A stretch of DNA of 11,273 nucleotides from positions 296 through 11,568 of the forward strand of contig DBYJ01000005.1 in the NCBI GenBank assembly GCA_002309805.1, given 5' to 3'. Both the position numbers and the translations under genes were made by a program. This stretch comes from Bacteroidales bacterium UBA1189 (GTDB lineage: Bacteria > Bacteroidota > Bacteroidia > Bacteroidales > Bacteroidaceae). Under the pieces are notes generated by a model. That model saw nothing but the letters and a program-made list of their open reading frames with translations, ran no database searches and had not been told where the DNA came from. Positions 1 to 6,893 of this stretch are shown here, one piece after another. Position 1 is the first letter of the stretch, and every line of letters starts with the position of its first letter.

Positions 1-1167
1 AAGAACTTCGCCATCGTCACCCATGCCGGCGGCCCTGGCGTCATGCTCACCGATGCCCTCTCGAAGGGTGGCCTCTGCGTGCCCAAGCTCGAAGGGCCCG
101 ACGTCGATGAGCTGAAGTCGAAGCTCTACCCGGGTGCTGCCGTCAGCAACCCCATCGACATCCTCGCAACGGGCACCCCCCAGCACCTCGCCCTGGCCAT
201 CGACTACTGCGAAAACCGCTTTAAGAATATCGATGCCATCTTCGTCATCTTCGGCACCCCAGGACTTGTCACCCTCTACGAGGCCTACGACGTCCTCCAT
301 CAGAAGATTCTCGAATGCAAGAAGCCCATCTTTCCCATCCTTCCTTGCCTCCACACGGCCGGGCCCGAGGTGGAGGAGTTCCTGAAGAAGGGACACGTGA
401 ACTTCAGCGACGAGGTGACGCTGGCTACGGCGCTGACGCAGATTATGCGGACGCCCTCGCCCGCTCCGCCTGAGATTGAGCTCTACGGTGTGGACATCAT
501 GCACATACGCAGCATCATCGATGCCGTCAAGGACGACGGCTACCTGCCGCCCGACAAGGTGCGCGAGCTGCTCACCTCGGCGGGCATACCCATGGTGGCC
601 GAGTGTGTCTCAGCCGACAAGGACGAGCTCATCCGCTTTGCCGAACAGGTGAGCTTCCCCGTGGTGGCCAAGGTCGTCGGCCCCATCCACAAGAGCGACG
701 TGGGCGGCGTGGTGCTGGGCATCGGCAGCAAAGAGCACCTCGCTTTCGAGTTCGACCGCCTCATGCAGATTCCCGATGCCCGCGCCGTCATGGTGCAACC
801 CATGCTGAGCGGCACCGAGCTCTTCATCGGCGCCAAGTATGAGCCTCGCTTCGGCCATGTCGTCCTCTGTGGACTGGGAGGTATCTTCGTCGAGGTGCTG
901 AAGGACGTCAGCAGCGGCCTCGCACCCCTCTCGTACGCCGAAGCCTACTCGATGATCCGCTCCCTGAGGGGATACAAAATCATCAGCGGCACACGCGGCC
1001 AGCAAGGCGTCAACGAGCAGAAGTATGCCGAAATCATCGTCCGTCTCTCTACCCTGCTCCGTTTCGCTACGGAAATCAAGGAGATTGACATCAATCCGCT
1101 CATAGCCACAGCCGACAGCATCACCGCCGTCGATGCCCGCATCCTTATCGTAAAATCCACCAAATAA
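1..1167 (+). CDS. ADP-forming acyl-CoA synthetase (acetate--CoA ligase family), 5' truncated
   Basis: The reading frame is open from base 1, so this is the C-terminal 388 residues of a longer protein; the ATG at 43 is internal. It begins in the alpha (succinyl-CoA ligase-like) part with a THAGGPGV motif at residues 7-14. From about residue 170 it continues into the beta part, an ATP-grasp fold, with HKSDVGGV at about 230-237, a GLGGIFVEV stretch near 291-299 and EIDINPL at 361-367. In the family, alpha and beta parts, separate in archaeal enzymes, are often fused into a protein of about 700 residues. The fusion interconverts acyl-CoA + ADP + Pi with the free acid + ATP + CoA in the cytoplasm through phosphohistidine intermediates; the His of HKSDVGGV is probably one of these. 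The missing N-terminus should hold the CoA-binding domain. The actual acyl substrate (acetate, propionate, aryl acid) cannot be read from the sequence. The gene ends with TAA 12 bases before the GH43 start, so co-transcription is likely. Confidence 0.9.
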   Translation, partial: KNFAIVTHAGGPGVMLTDALSKGGLCVPKLEGPDVDELKSKLYPGAAVSNPIDILATGTPQHLALAIDYCENRFKNIDAIFVIFGTPGLVTLYEAYDVLHQKILECKKPIFPILPCLHTAGPEVEEFLKKGHVNFSDEVTLATALTQIMRTPSPAPPEIELYGVDIMHIRSIIDAVKDDGYLPPDKVRELLTSAGIPMVAECVSADKDELIRFAEQVSFPVVAKVVGPIHKSDVGGVVLGIGSKEHLAFEFDRLMQIPDARAVMVQPMLSGTELFIGAKYEPRFGHVVLCGLGGIFVEVLKDVSSGLAPLSYAEAYSMIRSLRGYKIISGTRGQQGVNEQKYAEIIVRLSTLLRFATEIKEIDINPLIATADSITAVDARILIVKSTK

Positions 1168-1179
1168 AAAGATTCTAAG

Positions 1180-2235
1180 ATGAAAAAGACCTCCCGGCAC
1201 TTTTCTCTTCTCCTTCTGCTCCTCTGCCTTGTCCCCAAAGTGACTTGGGCACAGGATACGTTCCAGAACCCCGTCATCCCTCACAACTGCCCCGACCCCA
1301 CGGTTCTCGACGATCGTGCGCGTACGGGCTGGTTCTATGCCTACAGCACAGCTGCAAATATGGCTGAATGTACGGGCGACCGCTCGGCACGCGGCTCTGT
1401 CACGCTACCCGTCTATCGGTCAAAGGACATGGTAAACTGGGAGTTCGTCTGCGACGGCTTTGCCGGCGTCGGCATGCCCTCGTGGCGGAAAGGCTCACGC
1501 CTTTGGGCACCCGACATCAACTATGTCGATGGACACTATGTGCTCTACTATGCCCTTGGCGTATGGGGTGACCTGGTGGCCTCAGCCAGCGGCGTAGCCG
1601 TCAGCGACAGCCCCACAGGACCGTTCAAGGACTGTGGCAGACTGGTAGATTTCGAAGCCATCGGGGTGATGAACAGCATCGACCCCAACCTCTTCGTGGA
1701 CCGCGGCAAGAAATACCTCATTTGGGGAAGCCTCGGCAAGGGCTCGGGCGTGTGGGGCATCCGGCTCAGCAAGGACGGCCTCTCGCTGAAAAAAGGAGCC
1801 AAGCCCGTGCAGCTCGGTGCCGACAACATGGAGGGTGCCTACATGATTCGCCGAGGACGATGGTGCTACCTCTTCACCTCACGCGGCAGCTGCTGCGAAG
1901 GTGCACGCAGCACCTATCATGTGCTCGTGGCCCGTTCACGCAAGCCCCTCGGACCGTTTGTGGGACGCGAGGGCGAATCGCTGCTGGCCCACGACTACCC
2001 CAACGTCATCCTCAGCGGCACGGCCGACAGCCTCTTCGTCGGCACAGGCCACAACTCGCAAATCATTAAGGACGATGCCGGACAAGACTGGATGTACTAC
2101 CACACCTTCTGGCGTCAGAACGACTACAGAGGCCGCGCCATGAACCTCGACCGCATCGTCTGGAGCGACGACGGCTGGCCTGCTTTCCCTGGCGGACACC
2201 CCACGCTCGAGCAGCAGAAGCCCGTCATCAAGTGA
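1180..2235 (+). CDS. Secreted glycoside hydrolase family 43 protein, arabinanase/arabinosidase-like
   Basis: A 351-residue protein with an N-terminal signal peptide: basic start MKKTSRH, a Leu-rich core and a probable signal peptidase I cut after VTWA (residue 24). The next residue is Gln, so it is not a lipoprotein. The rest is one five-bladed beta-propeller GH43 domain. The three expected carboxylates are visible: Asp39 in NCPDPT (base), Asp168 in SIDPN (pKa modulator) and Glu218 in MEGAY (acid). GTGHNS at 288-293 matches the conserved His region of arabinan endo-1,5-alpha-L-arabinosidases. Such inverting enzymes cut alpha-arabinan or arabinose side chains of plant polysaccharides in the periplasm or at the cell surface. 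No carbohydrate-binding module is present and no SusC/SusD pair is adjacent, so this is not an obvious polysaccharide utilisation locus. The ATG at 1180 is chosen because it gives an intact signal peptide. There is no clear Shine-Dalgarno, only an A-rich stretch. Substrate specificity (endo-arabinanase, arabinofuranosidase or xylosidase) is uncertain. Confidence 0.9.
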   Translation: MKKTSRHFSLLLLLLCLVPKVTWAQDTFQNPVIPHNCPDPTVLDDRARTGWFYAYSTAANMAECTGDRSARGSVTLPVYRSKDMVNWEFVCDGFAGVGMPSWRKGSRLWAPDINYVDGHYVLYYALGVWGDLVASASGVAVSDSPTGPFKDCGRLVDFEAIGVMNSIDPNLFVDRGKKYLIWGSLGKGSGVWGIRLSKDGLSLKKGAKPVQLGADNMEGAYMIRRGRWCYLFTSRGSCCEGARSTYHVLVARSRKPLGPFVGREGESLLAHDYPNVILSGTADSLFVGTGHNSQIIKDDAGQDWMYYHTFWRQNDYRGRAMNLDRIVWSDDGWPAFPGGHPTLEQQKPVIK

Positions 2236-2325
2236 TGATCCAAGATGAAGAACTGAAACCCGCTTCCCTCTGCAAATACATCTACGTATACTTTTTTTAT
2301 TATTCACTTTTAATCATTTAATCCC

Positions 2326-2811
2326 ATGGCATTCAACATTCAAGACTTCATCACGAAGCAAGTTACATCGGCAGTAACGGGCGTAGAAGTGCCCTCACAA
2401 GCCAAGAACACCGTCCTGAACGGTCTCTCCGACTCCATCTTCGGCAGCCTGACGCAGACGGCCGCCAAGCCCGGTGGCATCGACATGATTAAAGGCCTAC
2501 TCACAGGCGCCTCTCCTGCTGCCAGCAGCCCCGTAACGGCTCTGGCTTCGAACCTCTTCACGAAGAACATCCTCTCGTCGCTCAATCTGGGCGGCGGCAT
2601 CAACAGCGCCCTCACAGGCCTCATCCCCGGCATCATTGGCAAGCTGGGCGGCATCCTCAAGGACCAGGACGGCGATGGTGACGTCGATTTCAACGACATC
2701 CTCATCACCCTCGGCGTAGGCGGCAAGAAGGCCGGCGGCTCATCCGCAGCAGGCTCCATCCTCGGCAATGCCGCCAAGGGCATCCTCGGCTCCATCCTCG
2801 GGAAGAAATAA
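2326..2811 (+). CDS. Small Gly/Ser/Leu-rich protein with a single EF-hand loop, function unknown
   Basis: A 161-residue protein that I do not recognise as a characterised family. There is no signal peptide or clear transmembrane helix. The N-terminal half (1-80) reads as amphipathic helices. Residues 84-111 and 138-161 are Gly/Leu/Ile-rich and similar to each other in texture (GLIPGIIGKLGGIL and GILGSILGKK). Between them, residues 113-124 (DQDGDGDVDFND) match the EF-hand/dockerin calcium-binding loop at every ligand position, including acidic residue 12, followed by ILITLG as in an exiting helix. Calcium binding is therefore likely; EF-hands usually work in pairs, and only one is present. The texture recalls YidB/DUF937-like small proteins, but that link is a guess. 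The ATG at 2326 follows a 90-base AT-rich spacer after the GH43 gene. No good -7 motif is visible there, so it may be read from the upstream transcript. The coding reality is well supported by codon use and a clean stop. Confidence 0.8.
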   Translation: MAFNIQDFITKQVTSAVTGVEVPSQAKNTVLNGLSDSIFGSLTQTAAKPGGIDMIKGLLTGASPAASSPVTALASNLFTKNILSSLNLGGGINSALTGLIPGIIGKLGGILKDQDGDGDVDFNDILITLGVGGKKAGGSSAAGSILGNAAKGILGSILGKK

Positions 2812-2852
2812 GAAAAGAGCCCCTCCCCCTCGGGAGAAGCCCTGCCCTATCC

Positions 2853-2884
2853 GTTCGCGCGCGTGCAATGGCACGTGCGCGAAC
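2853..2884. terminator. Strong intergenic hairpin between convergent genes, possible bidirectional terminator
   Basis: Arms GTTCGCGCGCGTGC (2853-2866) and GCACGTGCGCGAAC (2871-2884) pair over 14 bp with a single G-T wobble and a 4-base AATG loop. It lies 41 bases after the stop of the EF-hand gene and 33 bases after the stop of the AraC gene on the other strand, where a shared terminator would be expected. Neither side has a proper U-tract, so it may act as an RNA-stabilising or transcript-blocking stem instead. A second short stem (CTCCC 2823-2827 with GGGAG 2832-2836) is followed on the minus strand by a T-rich run and might terminate the AraC transcript. Confidence 0.5.
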
Positions 2885-2917
2885 TATATCATCTGCCTCT
2901 TCAAGCCGTACACGCCA

Positions 2918-3805
2918 TCACTTCGCTGCCGGGTGTTCTGTCCCATACGCCAGGCGGTAGTTTGTGGGTGAAAGTCCGAGATGCTTGCGCACATAGCGGC
3001 CGAAGTAGGACAGGCTTGGAAAGTTCAGCCGATAGACAATCTCCTTTATCGAAAGCCCTGTGCCAAGCAGCTGCTTCTTCACCTCCTGTACAGCCACCTC
3101 CGTTATCCATGTTATGGCGGACTTGCCTGTCAGACACGTGCACACCTGCGTCAAGTATCGTGAAGTGACGTTTAGCCGCTCGGCATACCACTGTACCATG
3201 CGCTGCGTGGCAGCATTGGACTGGACGAGCTGAAAGAAGCGCTGCAGGAGACTGTTCTTCTGGAATGTGACAGGCAGGGGTGCCGTTGGCACCGACACCG
3301 GAAGTTCCGCATCCAACTGCTTGTCAAGACACATCACCAGCTCATTCACCATCGCCTGCACAATGGTACAGATGATTCTATGGCGAGTGTCATCTGCTTC
3401 TTTCAGATAGAGTTCAAGCAGGTCGTAGTACCTCCCGAACAGTTGCTCTTGCCGCTCAGACAGCGAGAGAAGGGGCTGGTGCAGGACGTGCATCCGTGTA
3501 TTCCACCACTGGGTGCTGGGACGGGAGCTTTTGTCTATCAGCTCGTCGAAAAGGCTGCTCCCTACCAGCAGCATACGGCAACGGAAGACATCGTCATATT
3601 CGCAGTTGCCTATCAGATGGCGAGGCATTGAAACAAAGAGGTCTCCTGCATGCATCGTCACCTTATTACCGTTAACCTGCGCCCTGATGCTGCCCGCCGC
3701 ACAATAGAGGATGCAAAGGCACTGAGCCTCGTAATCAGGAAGGTGAACTGGTATATCCTCTATATGCGACAGAAGCATTATATCATTACCCTGTTGTATA
3801 GGCAT
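2918..3805 (-). CDS. AraC-family transcriptional regulator
   Basis: A 295-residue DNA-binding regulator. The N-terminal half (about 1-160) looks like the cupin-type sensing domain of AraC proteins, with CAAGSIRAQVNG and HAGDLFVSMPRH as typical beta-strand stretches. The C-terminal 95 residues or so hold the double helix-turn-helix: the first covers roughly 204-245, the second roughly 252-284 with SIKEIVYRLNF and the family signature LSYFGRYVRKHLGLSPTNYR. The ligand and targets are unknown. The frame can be extended to a TTG at 3826 or an ATG at 3817. The TTG sits inside the -7 promoter element (3824-3831), so it cannot be the start. The ATG at 3817 would be almost leaderless, and the ATG at 3805 has a poly-A stretch just upstream, so I prefer 3805. 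The gene lies downstream of the acyl-CoA ligase on the same strand but has its own promoter. Regulation of that ligase or of the nearby thioesterase is possible but unproven. Confidence 0.88.
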   Translation of the reverse strand: MPIQQGNDIMLLSHIEDIPVHLPDYEAQCLCILYCAAGSIRAQVNGNKVTMHAGDLFVSMPRHLIGNCEYDDVFRCRMLLVGSSLFDELIDKSSRPSTQWWNTRMHVLHQPLLSLSERQEQLFGRYYDLLELYLKEADDTRHRIICTIVQAMVNELVMCLDKQLDAELPVSVPTAPLPVTFQKNSLLQRFFQLVQSNAATQRMVQWYAERLNVTSRYLTQVCTCLTGKSAITWITEVAVQEVKKQLLGTGLSIKEIVYRLNFPSLSYFGRYVRKHLGLSPTNYRLAYGTEHPAAK

Positions 3806-3823
3806 ATTTTTTTCCATAGGCTG

Positions 3824-3852
3824 CAAAGGTACGAAAAAAAAAGAAAAGACAA
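3824..3852 (-). promoter_or_regulatory. Bacteroidota-type promoter of the AraC gene
   Basis: Read on the minus strand, TTG (3852-3850), 18 bases, then TACCTTTG (3831-3824) match the Bacteroidota -33/-7 pattern with TAnnTTTG. The spacer is nearly all T. Transcription should start near 3816-3820, leaving about 12-15 bases before the ATG at 3805. Confidence 0.75.
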
Positions 3853-3941
3853 GTTATTCTCTACAATTTTAGTGTCTTCCTTATTTTTCTTTCCGCTAAA
3901 CCCCAAAGACCAAATTCGAAGAGCAGAAGTTTAACGTTATT

Positions 3942-3985
3942 CCGCCAGCGTTTAACGCTGTGTCCATAACGTTAAACGCTGGCGG
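3942..3985. repeat. 16-bp perfect inverted repeat
   Basis: CCGCCAGCGTTTAACG (3942-3957) is the exact reverse complement of CGTTAAACGCTGGCGG (3970-3985), separated by 12 bases. On RNA from either strand this forms a 16-bp stem. The same left arm can equally pair with the second copy of the right arm at 3991-4006. No U-tract follows, so a simple terminator role is not supported. Confidence 0.85.
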
Positions 3986-4010
3986 CACGACGTTAAACGC
4001 TGGCGGCACG
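3969..4010. repeat. Perfect tandem repeat, two copies of a 21-base unit
   Basis: Bases 3969-3989 and 3990-4010 are identical. Each begins ACGTTAAACGCTGG and ends CGGCACG. The next bases (ACGTT, 4011-4015) start a third copy that then diverges. The unit contains the right arm of the inverted repeat, so the arm has been duplicated. Two copies without spacers rule out a CRISPR array. Confidence 0.9.
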
Positions 4011-4012
4011 AC

Positions 4013-4032
4013 GTTTGATGTCGTCATCAAAC
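4013..4032. repeat. Small hairpin next to the tandem repeat
   Basis: GTTTGATG (4013-4020) and CATCAAAC (4025-4032) are exact reverse complements with a TCGT loop. It directly follows the two 21-base repeats and overlaps the start of the diverged third copy. It could be part of the same structured element or an operator-like palindrome. Confidence 0.7.
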
Positions 4033-4149
4033 ACTACGGATGCAACGTCAGGAAAACGTTTTTCTCTTATTACGCTTTACGCGCGCGCAGAAACGTCCGG
4101 TCAGAGGCATATCATCGCGCTTTATTATACTGAATATGCCGGCCCCTCC

Positions 4150-5802
4150 CTATTGATAAAGGAACCGGCGGATGGATTGCTTGGGCGTCTTCTCAAATTC
4201 CTTCTCCATCAAGCGAATGGAATGTACTTGTTCGTAACGTGGCAGCTGAGCATTCAGGACACGGAGGTTTTCGTCCATCTGCTGACGGATTTTCTCACTG
4301 TCGGGTTGGGCGTTCTTGTCCGCGTAGACAAGAGCTACCAGCCGTTCCTGATACTTCACTACCAATGACTCCACCACCAGCGGCAAAGAGTTCAAACGGT
4401 CTTCAATCTCTTCGGGATAGATGTTTTGTCCGTCGGAGGAAAGAATCAACGCCTTCATCCTGCCCTTTAGGAAGAGTCTCCCCTTCTTGTCCGTCACGCC
4501 CAAGTCGCCGGTGTGCAGCCAGCCGTTATCATCAATGGCAGCATGAGTGGCAGCCTCGTTGTTATAGTAGCCCATCATCACATGTGCGCCTCGGAAAAGC
4601 ACCTCCCCTGCAATATGTTCAGGGTCAAGAGAGTCAATGATAAACTCACACCGGTCAACGACCTTACCGCAACACCCGACGACCTCCTCCCAAGGATGAG
4701 CGTAACAAGCAAGAGGCCCTGTCTCGGTCATGCCATAGCCCACCACAAAGGGGAAGCTGATGCGGCGGAAGACACGTTCCACCTCGGCATTGATGGCCGC
4801 CCCGCCCGTTATCAGCCAGAGCAGCTGACCACCGAAGGCCTTCATCAGTGACTTATAAATGCGACGCTCTACAATTTTGCAAAGGACAGGCGTGTTCCAA
4901 AGAAACTTGACAAAAGGCTTCTCAAGCACGGGAAACACCTTGCCTCTGAATATCTTCTCCAACACCAGCGGTACGGTCAGTATCATGTAAGGCTTCACCT
5001 CGACGTATGCCTTCATCAGCACGCTTGGCGATGGCTTCTTGCACAGGAAATAGACATGGCAGCCACCTGCCACCTGGTAGAGAAACTCAATAGTGAAACC
5101 GAACATATGTGCCAACGGCAGCATGCAGATTTCAGACCATCCGGCATGATTGGGAATAGTGTCCTGGCTATATTGGATATTAGCAGATATGTTGCGATAT
5201 GAGAGCATCACGCCCTTCGGCTCGCTGGTGGTCCCGGAAGTGTAGTTTATCATCATCAGTTCATCCATGTTGTCCATGGGAAAACGGATGCTGTCTGCAC
5301 AAAACCCTTCGCCGTATCTCTCCGCAAAGTCCCGGGATGCACAAGAATAAGCATTTCTCACTTCTTCTGTCCGGGCATAGAGCAGGCCGAACTTCTCCGT
5401 ATCCAAGACCATCACCACATCCGGCAGGCGCTCTGTGTCTATCCGCTCCCAGACATTGATGCTGACAAACATAACCCGTGCACCACTGTGGCGTGTCAAT
5501 TTCTCTATGTCCTCAGCCACAAATGCGTCCATGAGAGAAACCATCACGCTCCGGTTGAAGAATATGGCCAACGAAGCTACGGCCCAGTTGGCACAGTTAC
5601 GGCTGCAGATAGCCACGCGGTCGCCCGCCCTGATGCCGGCCCTCTCAAGAAGCGCCTGCAAGTAAGCCATCTTGCGGGACATCTCTCCGTATGTATAGCT
5701 GGTTTCACCGCCATAGTCTGTTAACGCAGGGCTTTCCCAGTTCTCGCGGATAGCGCGTTCCAGATACGAATAAAAGTGCCGGATGTTTTTCTCCTTTTCC
5801 AT
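4150..5802 (-). CDS. AMP-dependent acyl-CoA synthetase (long-chain fatty acid--CoA ligase type)
   Basis: A 550-residue member of the ANL (AMP-binding) superfamily, activating a carboxylic acid with ATP to an acyl-adenylate and then a CoA (or carrier protein) thioester. Visible motifs: the phosphate-binding loop YTSGTTSEPKGV at 187-198 (Ser where Gly is usual), ITGGAAI at about 331-337, GYGMTETGPL at 355-364, HTGDLG at 430-435, the hinge region GRMKALILSSDGQNIYPEEIE at 447-467, and a C-terminal TPKQSIRR whose Lys541 is in the place of the catalytic lysine. No signal peptide; cytoplasmic or membrane-associated. Fatty acid is the most likely substrate because the divergent neighbour is an acyl-ACP thioesterase, but chain length is not readable. 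The frame stays open to 5952, but that extension crosses the -7 promoter at 5864-5871. The start is therefore the ATG at 5802, or the adjacent ATG at 5805, where the family-like sequence begins. Confidence 0.88.
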   Translation of the reverse strand: MEKEKNIRHFYSYLERAIRENWESPALTDYGGETSYTYGEMSRKMAYLQALLERAGIRAGDRVAICSRNCANWAVASLAIFFNRSVMVSLMDAFVAEDIEKLTRHSGARVMFVSINVWERIDTERLPDVVMVLDTEKFGLLYARTEEVRNAYSCASRDFAERYGEGFCADSIRFPMDNMDELMMINYTSGTTSEPKGVMLSYRNISANIQYSQDTIPNHAGWSEICMLPLAHMFGFTIEFLYQVAGGCHVYFLCKKPSPSVLMKAYVEVKPYMILTVPLVLEKIFRGKVFPVLEKPFVKFLWNTPVLCKIVERRIYKSLMKAFGGQLLWLITGGAAINAEVERVFRRISFPFVVGYGMTETGPLACYAHPWEEVVGCCGKVVDRCEFIIDSLDPEHIAGEVLFRGAHVMMGYYNNEAATHAAIDDNGWLHTGDLGVTDKKGRLFLKGRMKALILSSDGQNIYPEEIEDRLNSLPLVVESLVVKYQERLVALVYADKNAQPDSEKIRQQMDENLRVLNAQLPRYEQVHSIRLMEKEFEKTPKQSIRRFLYQ

Positions 5803-5863
5803 CATAGTTGTTTTTATAAGGTTTAGAATTATCTTCCTGAGTACATCTTTGAATTTTCGGCGG

Positions 5864-5871
5864 CAAATGTA
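5864..5871 (-). promoter_or_regulatory. Probable -7 element for the acyl-CoA ligase
   Basis: TACATTTG on the minus strand (5871-5864) fits TAnnTTTG and lies about 60 bases upstream of the chosen start at 5802, giving a leader of roughly 50 bases. I see no TTG at the expected -33 spacing, so the match rests on the -7 element alone. Confidence 0.5.
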
Positions 5872-5936
5872 CAACAGTTCATTCATATAATAATTTCCCA
5901 TTATTTCGCAAAAGTGTCCTAAAAGGAAGGAGACGC

Positions 5937-5967
5937 TTGACAACATCACCAACCTTCCCTACCTTTG
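5937..5967 (+). promoter_or_regulatory. Bacteroidota-type promoter of the acyl-ACP thioesterase
   Basis: TTG (5937-5939), 20 bases, then TACCTTTG (5960-5967). The ATG at 5992 follows 24 bases later after an A-rich AATAAAGAAAAAGC that probably serves for ribosome loading. It sits back to back with the ligase promoter in the divergent spacer, so one regulator bound here could affect both genes. Confidence 0.75.
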
Positions 5968-5991
5968 CGACGCCCTTAATAAAGAAAAAGC

Positions 5992-6723
5992 ATGAAATAC
6001 CTTTACAGAGTACAATACAACGACGTTGATACAAAGATGCGTCTGCGTCCATACGTCCTCGAAAGCTGGATTCTTGATACAGCCGGACAAGCCTCAGAAA
6101 CCGATGGCGTTGGATTAAAGTATCTTTCATCCCTTGGCTTAGTATGGGTCATCACATCCCTCAATGCCGAACTGCATTATATGCCAACCATAGACGAAAC
6201 CATAGAAATAGAGAGTTGGGTGGAAGAGAACGCACATCGTCTGACACTACGCAACTTCCGCATCACAATGGGAAAAGAACAAATAGGTCTCGTCAAATCG
6301 ACATGGGCAATTATTGACCTCAAAACCCGTGCGAGCACGGACGTATTCTGGCAACGGCCATTCCTCACTCAGCCTTTAGGCGAAACGATTCGTCTGAACC
6401 GTACCCGACATTCATGCCTGGCAAATGAGGATGACTACGCTCAAGGCTCGTGGGAACATCAGATAGAGTTTTCAGAAACAGATTTCAACCGGCACTGTAA
6501 TTCATGTAAATACATGGAGTTTATGTTCAATGCCTTCCACTATGAGGCGCCACTGAAGGGCTTCAGCATCCGCTATGCTCACGAACTGTTTCTGGGCGAA
6601 CGTATCCGGGTTGACTGGTGTCATTCAAACAGCGCCCGAAAAACCGACTACAAGGTACTTTTTTTACCCGAAGACATCGATTCCACTCCCGTGAACTGCT
6701 GCACCGGCTCCTTCACCTACTGA
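5992..6723 (+). CDS. Acyl-[acyl carrier protein] thioesterase (FatA/FatB-like double hot-dog)
   Basis: A 243-residue cytoplasmic protein matching bacterial relatives of the plant Fat thioesterases, which hydrolyse acyl-ACP to free fatty acid and ACP and so end or divert fatty-acid elongation. The first hot-dog domain (about 1-125) starts YRVQYNDVDTKMRLRPYVL and contains ESWILDTAGQASE. The second (about 150-243) carries ETDFNRHCNSCKYMEFM at 162-178, with Asp164, Asn166 and His168 in the D-x-N-x-H arrangement that supplies catalytic residues in plant enzymes. Length is normal for the bacterial family. It is divergent from an acyl-CoA ligase: the thioesterase would release a fatty acid and the ligase could re-activate it. 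By eye the gene is more AT-rich than the genes at either end of the window. Start 5992 is fixed by the promoter 24 bases upstream. The chain-length preference cannot be told from sequence. Confidence 0.9.
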   Translation: MKYLYRVQYNDVDTKMRLRPYVLESWILDTAGQASETDGVGLKYLSSLGLVWVITSLNAELHYMPTIDETIEIESWVEENAHRLTLRNFRITMGKEQIGLVKSTWAIIDLKTRASTDVFWQRPFLTQPLGETIRLNRTRHSCLANEDDYAQGSWEHQIEFSETDFNRHCNSCKYMEFMFNAFHYEAPLKGFSIRYAHELFLGERIRVDWCHSNSARKTDYKVLFLPEDIDSTPVNCCTGSFTY

Positions 6724-6876
6724 AAACAGAAGGGGCAAAGGAGCAAAGAGACGCAAAAGGGCTTTTTCCCGACTCTTCAAGCTGTCACATAAGCAGCCCA
6801 TAAGTGCGTCTCCCGCTTTTTCGTTACTTTAACGTTAATTATACGGTTTTTAACGTCGAGATACGAAATAAAGCCC

Positions 6877-6884
6877 TACCTTTG
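6877..6884 (+). promoter_or_regulatory. -7 promoter element for the gene at 6894
   Basis: TACCTTTG at 6877-6884, only 9 bases before the ATG at 6894. No good TTG lies at the -33 position. The element decides the start: the frame is open from 6804, but starts upstream of 6877 would precede transcription. The resulting leader is only a few bases long. Confidence 0.65.
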
Positions 6885-6893
6885 CCTCAGCAT

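Larger units (their letters stand above)
3806..4149. other. Gene-free stretch with repeats between AraC and acyl-CoA ligase genes
   Basis: These 344 bases hold no open frame that looks coding. From left to right there is the AraC promoter with a long A-tract, then the cluster of inverted and tandem repeats (3942-4032), then an AT-rich part with AAAACGTTTT near 4054-4063. Near the ligase end, a 7-bp inverted repeat (GGCATAT 4106-4112 with ATATGCC 4134-4140) has no U-tract after it. I see no further promoter of the TAnnTTTG type and no clear ligase terminator. Confidence 0.6.

Noticed and set aside
610..1284. A 224-codon open frame on the minus strand
   Set aside because: It overlaps the conserved acyl-CoA synthetase and GH43 genes in antisense and shows no domain.
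2289..2296. TACTTTTT as a -7 promoter element for the EF-hand protein
   Set aside because: It misses the final G of TAnnTTTG and has no TTG at the -33 position; the spacer is simply T-rich.
3806..3826. TTG start at 3826 or ATG start at 3817 for the AraC gene
   Set aside because: The TTG lies within the -7 element. The ATG at 3817 would be essentially at the transcription start; it is less likely than 3805 but not fully excluded.
3969..4010. CRISPR-like direct repeats
   Set aside because: There are only two adjacent copies without spacers and no cas genes nearby.
4106..4140. 7-bp inverted repeat just after the acyl-CoA ligase stop, as a terminator
   Set aside because: It is a short stem with a 21-base loop and no U-tract on the minus strand.
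5803..5952. A 50-residue N-terminal extension of the acyl-CoA ligase, giving 600 residues
   Set aside because: The extension crosses the -7 element at 5864-5871 and runs close to the thioesterase promoter; family-like sequence only begins at the ATG at 5802.
6748..6812. Inverted repeat GAGACGCA/TGCGTCTC followed by a T-run, as a terminator for the thioesterase gene
   Set aside because: The arms are only 8 bp with a loop of about 50 bases, too weak for a confident terminator call.
6804..6893. A 30-residue upstream extension of the exported protein
   Set aside because: It would bury the signal peptide and start upstream of the TACCTTTG promoter at 6877-6884.
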